This document shows, piece by piece, positions 62,290 through 64,000 of a stretch of 64,000 nucleotides of DNA (its first letter is position 1; every line of letters begins with the position of its first letter). A program made the position numbers and the translations under genes. The DNA is from Desulfovibrio sp. UCD-KL4C (GTDB lineage: Bacteria; Desulfobacterota; Desulfovibrionia; Desulfovibrionales; Desulfovibrionaceae): assembly GCF_006210265.1 (NCBI RefSeq), contig NZ_VCNC01000002.1, positions 1-64,000 on the forward strand. Reading direction: 5' to 3'. A model generated the notes under the pieces. That model made no database searches. It saw only the letters and a program-made list of their open reading frames with translations, and was not told the origin of the DNA.

Positions 62290-63561
62290 TTATTTTATTT
62301 TAACTAGTTCTGCCCAGCATGTAGTATAATTTTTTGATTTAAAATTTCTAGTCATTTGCCAAGGTTTGTTAGTTCCTTCCGAAGCATAACTTAAAATTCC
62401 TTTGCCGAATCTGCTGTTAGCTGCATCAAGTATTTTCATCAGGTTGTCTTTTTTTTCTGTTTGTGACTCATGGGTAAGTTCCAGAAGATTTGCCTGTCTG
62501 TTATATTTATTGATAATATCCAGCAGAATTACCCCTGTTTTTTTAAACTTATATCCTGATTTGTAAATTGATCTAAGGAGGGTTAGGGCTACTGAAATGA
62601 GTTCCGGCGTGTAGTCCGTTGCTACTTGTAGCGCTATTTTTGCGCTATTTGAATATTGCGGAAGAGAGTTGTGTGGGTTGGTCTCAATATATATCATTAC
62701 TCCTTTGGCAAGCGATTGTTGACTTCGCAGTTTCTCAGCTGCTCTGGTCATATATGACGCCACTGATTCTTCAAGTTCTGGTAGACTGGAGACTGGTTTG
62801 CCAAAGGATCTTGAGGTCACAATTGTTTTTTTCGTTGACTGGTACTCATCCAAAGGGAAGCATGTAACTCCACGTAACTCCATTGCTGTCTGTAGCCCTG
62901 TAACCGTTAAATTATTTCGAATCCACAAATCCGGAAGTTCTTTGAAAAGATACGCGGTAAGAATGTTACGGTCTGTTAATTTCTTACTATTTTTTCTACC
63001 TATTCCCCAAATATCATTTATTGGAATTTGTTGGAGAAATTTATCGTTTTTATGAGTATTAGACAGTGCGAAAACGCCATTTGTCCATTTCTCTTTTTTA
63101 GCAAACCTATTCGCCGTCTTGGCAAGAGTTTTGGTTATTCCGAATCCAACAGATACGGGAATTCCTGTCCATTTAAGAACCTTGCGGCGTATTTTTTGTC
63201 CGATTTCATTTAAATTATCCAAATCAGCATCAGCGAATTCTAAAAATGATTCATCTATAGAATAGACTTCCATCGCGGGAGAAAAAGTTGCGAGTGTCTC
63301 AACAACCCGTTTTGAAAGGTCTCCGTATAGTTCGTAATTTGAGGAAAATACGTGCACTCCATGTTTTTCAAAAAAAGATTTGTATTTGAATGCAGGGGCA
63401 CACATTGGAATTCCTATATCTTTTGCTTCCTGCGAACGGGATATGACACAACCGTCATTGTTAGATAGAACTACAACCGGAGTATTTTGTACGGAAGGCG
63501 CAAAAAGTCGCTCACATGAAACATAGAAATTATTACAATCAACTAGAGCTAAAATTTTCAT
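62290..63561 (-). CDS. umuC: Y-family DNA polymerase, UmuC (Pol V catalytic subunit)
   Basis: From the ATG at 63561 the protein has 423 residues. The palm motif LALVDCNNFYVSCERLF and the catalytic YSIDESFLEF (Asp-Glu pair) are intact. PVSVGFGITKTLAKTANRFA and the thumb DIWGIGRKNSKKL are typical, as is the UmuC-type C-terminal domain. The start is 2 bases after the umuD stop, so the pair is one operon. With UmuD' it performs translesion synthesis in the SOS response. The promoter lies beyond the window edge. Confidence 0.97.
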   Translation of the reverse strand: MKILALVDCNNFYVSCERLFAPSVQNTPVVVLSNNDGCVISRSQEAKDIGIPMCAPAFKYKSFFEKHGVHVFSSNYELYGDLSKRVVETLATFSPAMEVYSIDESFLEFADADLDNLNEIGQKIRRKVLKWTGIPVSVGFGITKTLAKTANRFAKKEKWTNGVFALSNTHKNDKFLQQIPINDIWGIGRKNSKKLTDRNILTAYLFKELPDLWIRNNLTVTGLQTAMELRGVTCFPLDEYQSTKKTIVTSRSFGKPVSSLPELEESVASYMTRAAEKLRSQQSLAKGVMIYIETNPHNSLPQYSNSAKIALQVATDYTPELISVALTLLRSIYKSGYKFKKTGVILLDIINKYNRQANLLELTHESQTEKKDNLMKILDAANSRFGKGILSYASEGTNKPWQMTRNFKSKNYTTCWAELVKIK

Positions 63562-63563
63562 AG

Positions 63564-63998
63564 TTAAGCTTTGTGAATTATATAGGTTACAACTCCCCAT
63601 ATTTCGAAAGAGGTTTCTTCTGTTACTTCCAGAGCAGGGTAGTCTTCATTTTCCGGCATGAGGAACAGCTTCTCCCCAGTATTTTTTAACCTTTTTACTG
63701 TTAATTCACCATTATATACTGCAATTACTATGGAATTATTAGTTGCATCCAACGCCCTATCTACAATTAATATATCTCCTGATTTAATATTAGCATCCCG
63801 CATAGAATCACCATATGCTCGGACGAAAAAAGTTGCAGTGGGGTGGTTTATAAGATGCTCATTTAAATCCATTTTTTTGTCGATATAATCGTCGGCAGGG
63901 GAAGGGAATCCCGCGGCTACTTCCGATAGGAAAAATGGGAGAGCTGTCTTCTTATTTAGTTCCGGTGAAAAAAAAACAGTATTTTTTATATAGCTCAT
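63564..63998 (-). CDS. umuD: UmuD, self-cleaving subunit of DNA polymerase V
   Basis: An S24-family peptidase of 144 residues. The RecA-stimulated cleavage site is at A29-G30 (EVAAGFPSP). The catalytic dyad is S65 (AYGDSMRDA) and K102 (ELTVKRLKN), all at a constant offset of five from E. coli UmuD (C24-G25, S60, K97). The start codon lies 2 bases from the right window edge, so no Shine-Dalgarno or LexA box can be checked. It is expected to be SOS-induced. Confidence 0.96.
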   Translation of the reverse strand: MSYIKNTVFFSPELNKKTALPFFLSEVAAGFPSPADDYIDKKMDLNEHLINHPTATFFVRAYGDSMRDANIKSGDILIVDRALDATNNSIVIAVYNGELTVKRLKNTGEKLFLMPENEDYPALEVTEETSFEIWGVVTYIIHKA

Positions 63999-64000
63999 GT

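Noticed and set aside
1-64000. CRISPR array, insertion sequence or rRNA operon
   Set aside because: I saw no regularly spaced long repeats, no transposase gene with terminal inverted repeats and no rRNA-like segments.

Overview
The window looks like the chromosome of an AT-rich marine Desulfovibrionaceae bacterium (Maridesulfovibrio-like). The evidence is indirect: Gram-negative outer-membrane genes (bamD, several lipoproteins), the tig-clpP-clpX-lon order, a CheA with a long inserted linker, an aryl-CoA ligase/ACT pair, a fused AccA-AccD carboxyltransferase and a spirochaete/deltaproteobacterial style EF-G. No 16S or other marker is present, so the assignment is an inference.

Positions 1-5230 are accessory DNA. 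The left edge cuts a P2-like tail gene (gpD family). It is followed by lysogeny and cargo genes: a membrane protein, a Rha regulator with a 54-residue ribbon-helix-helix protein, and a coiled-coil membrane protein. The region ends in a recombination-scarred stretch holding a 3' fragment of tRNA-Arg(CCG), a weaker tRNA-Ser-like piece, three pairs of tandem repeats that all have an 11-bp period (candidate integrase arm sites), and a 22-codon remnant of a DnaB-like helicase gene.

Positions 5665-9438 hold a three-gene cassette: a secreted multidomain CotH-type kinase, a DUF4956 membrane protein and a VTC-type polyphosphate-polymerase-like protein. This is the best candidate for a little-described system in the window. 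Next comes a long intergenic region with a possible structured RNA and a Fur-like site in front of a small TPR gene.

From 10.4 kb onward the window is housekeeping DNA. Protein quality control comprises tig, clpP, clpX and lon at 10.6-16.7 kb, and clpS, clpA and aat (the N-degron pathway) at 40.2-43.7 kb. Cell-envelope genes are an M23 peptidase, a DUF368 undecaprenyl-phosphate flippase candidate, pgsA, an FtsB-like protein and bamD. Metabolism and redox genes are fbp, trxA/trxB, dapB, gpmI, the ACT/aryl-CoA ligase pair and a carboxylase operon. Translation and RNA genes are tsaD, an EF-G and rsfS. Chemotaxis genes are cheA-cheR-cheB plus a stand-alone Hpt protein. Ion-transport genes are crcB with DUF190, kup and a TrkA-N potassium channel. 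DNA repair genes are uvrB, a divergent NAD-dependent ligase and umuDC. Many units end in clear intrinsic terminators. A few leaders (trxA, the aryl-CoA ligase, rsfS, the TPR gene) carry palindromes or hairpins that suggest regulation.
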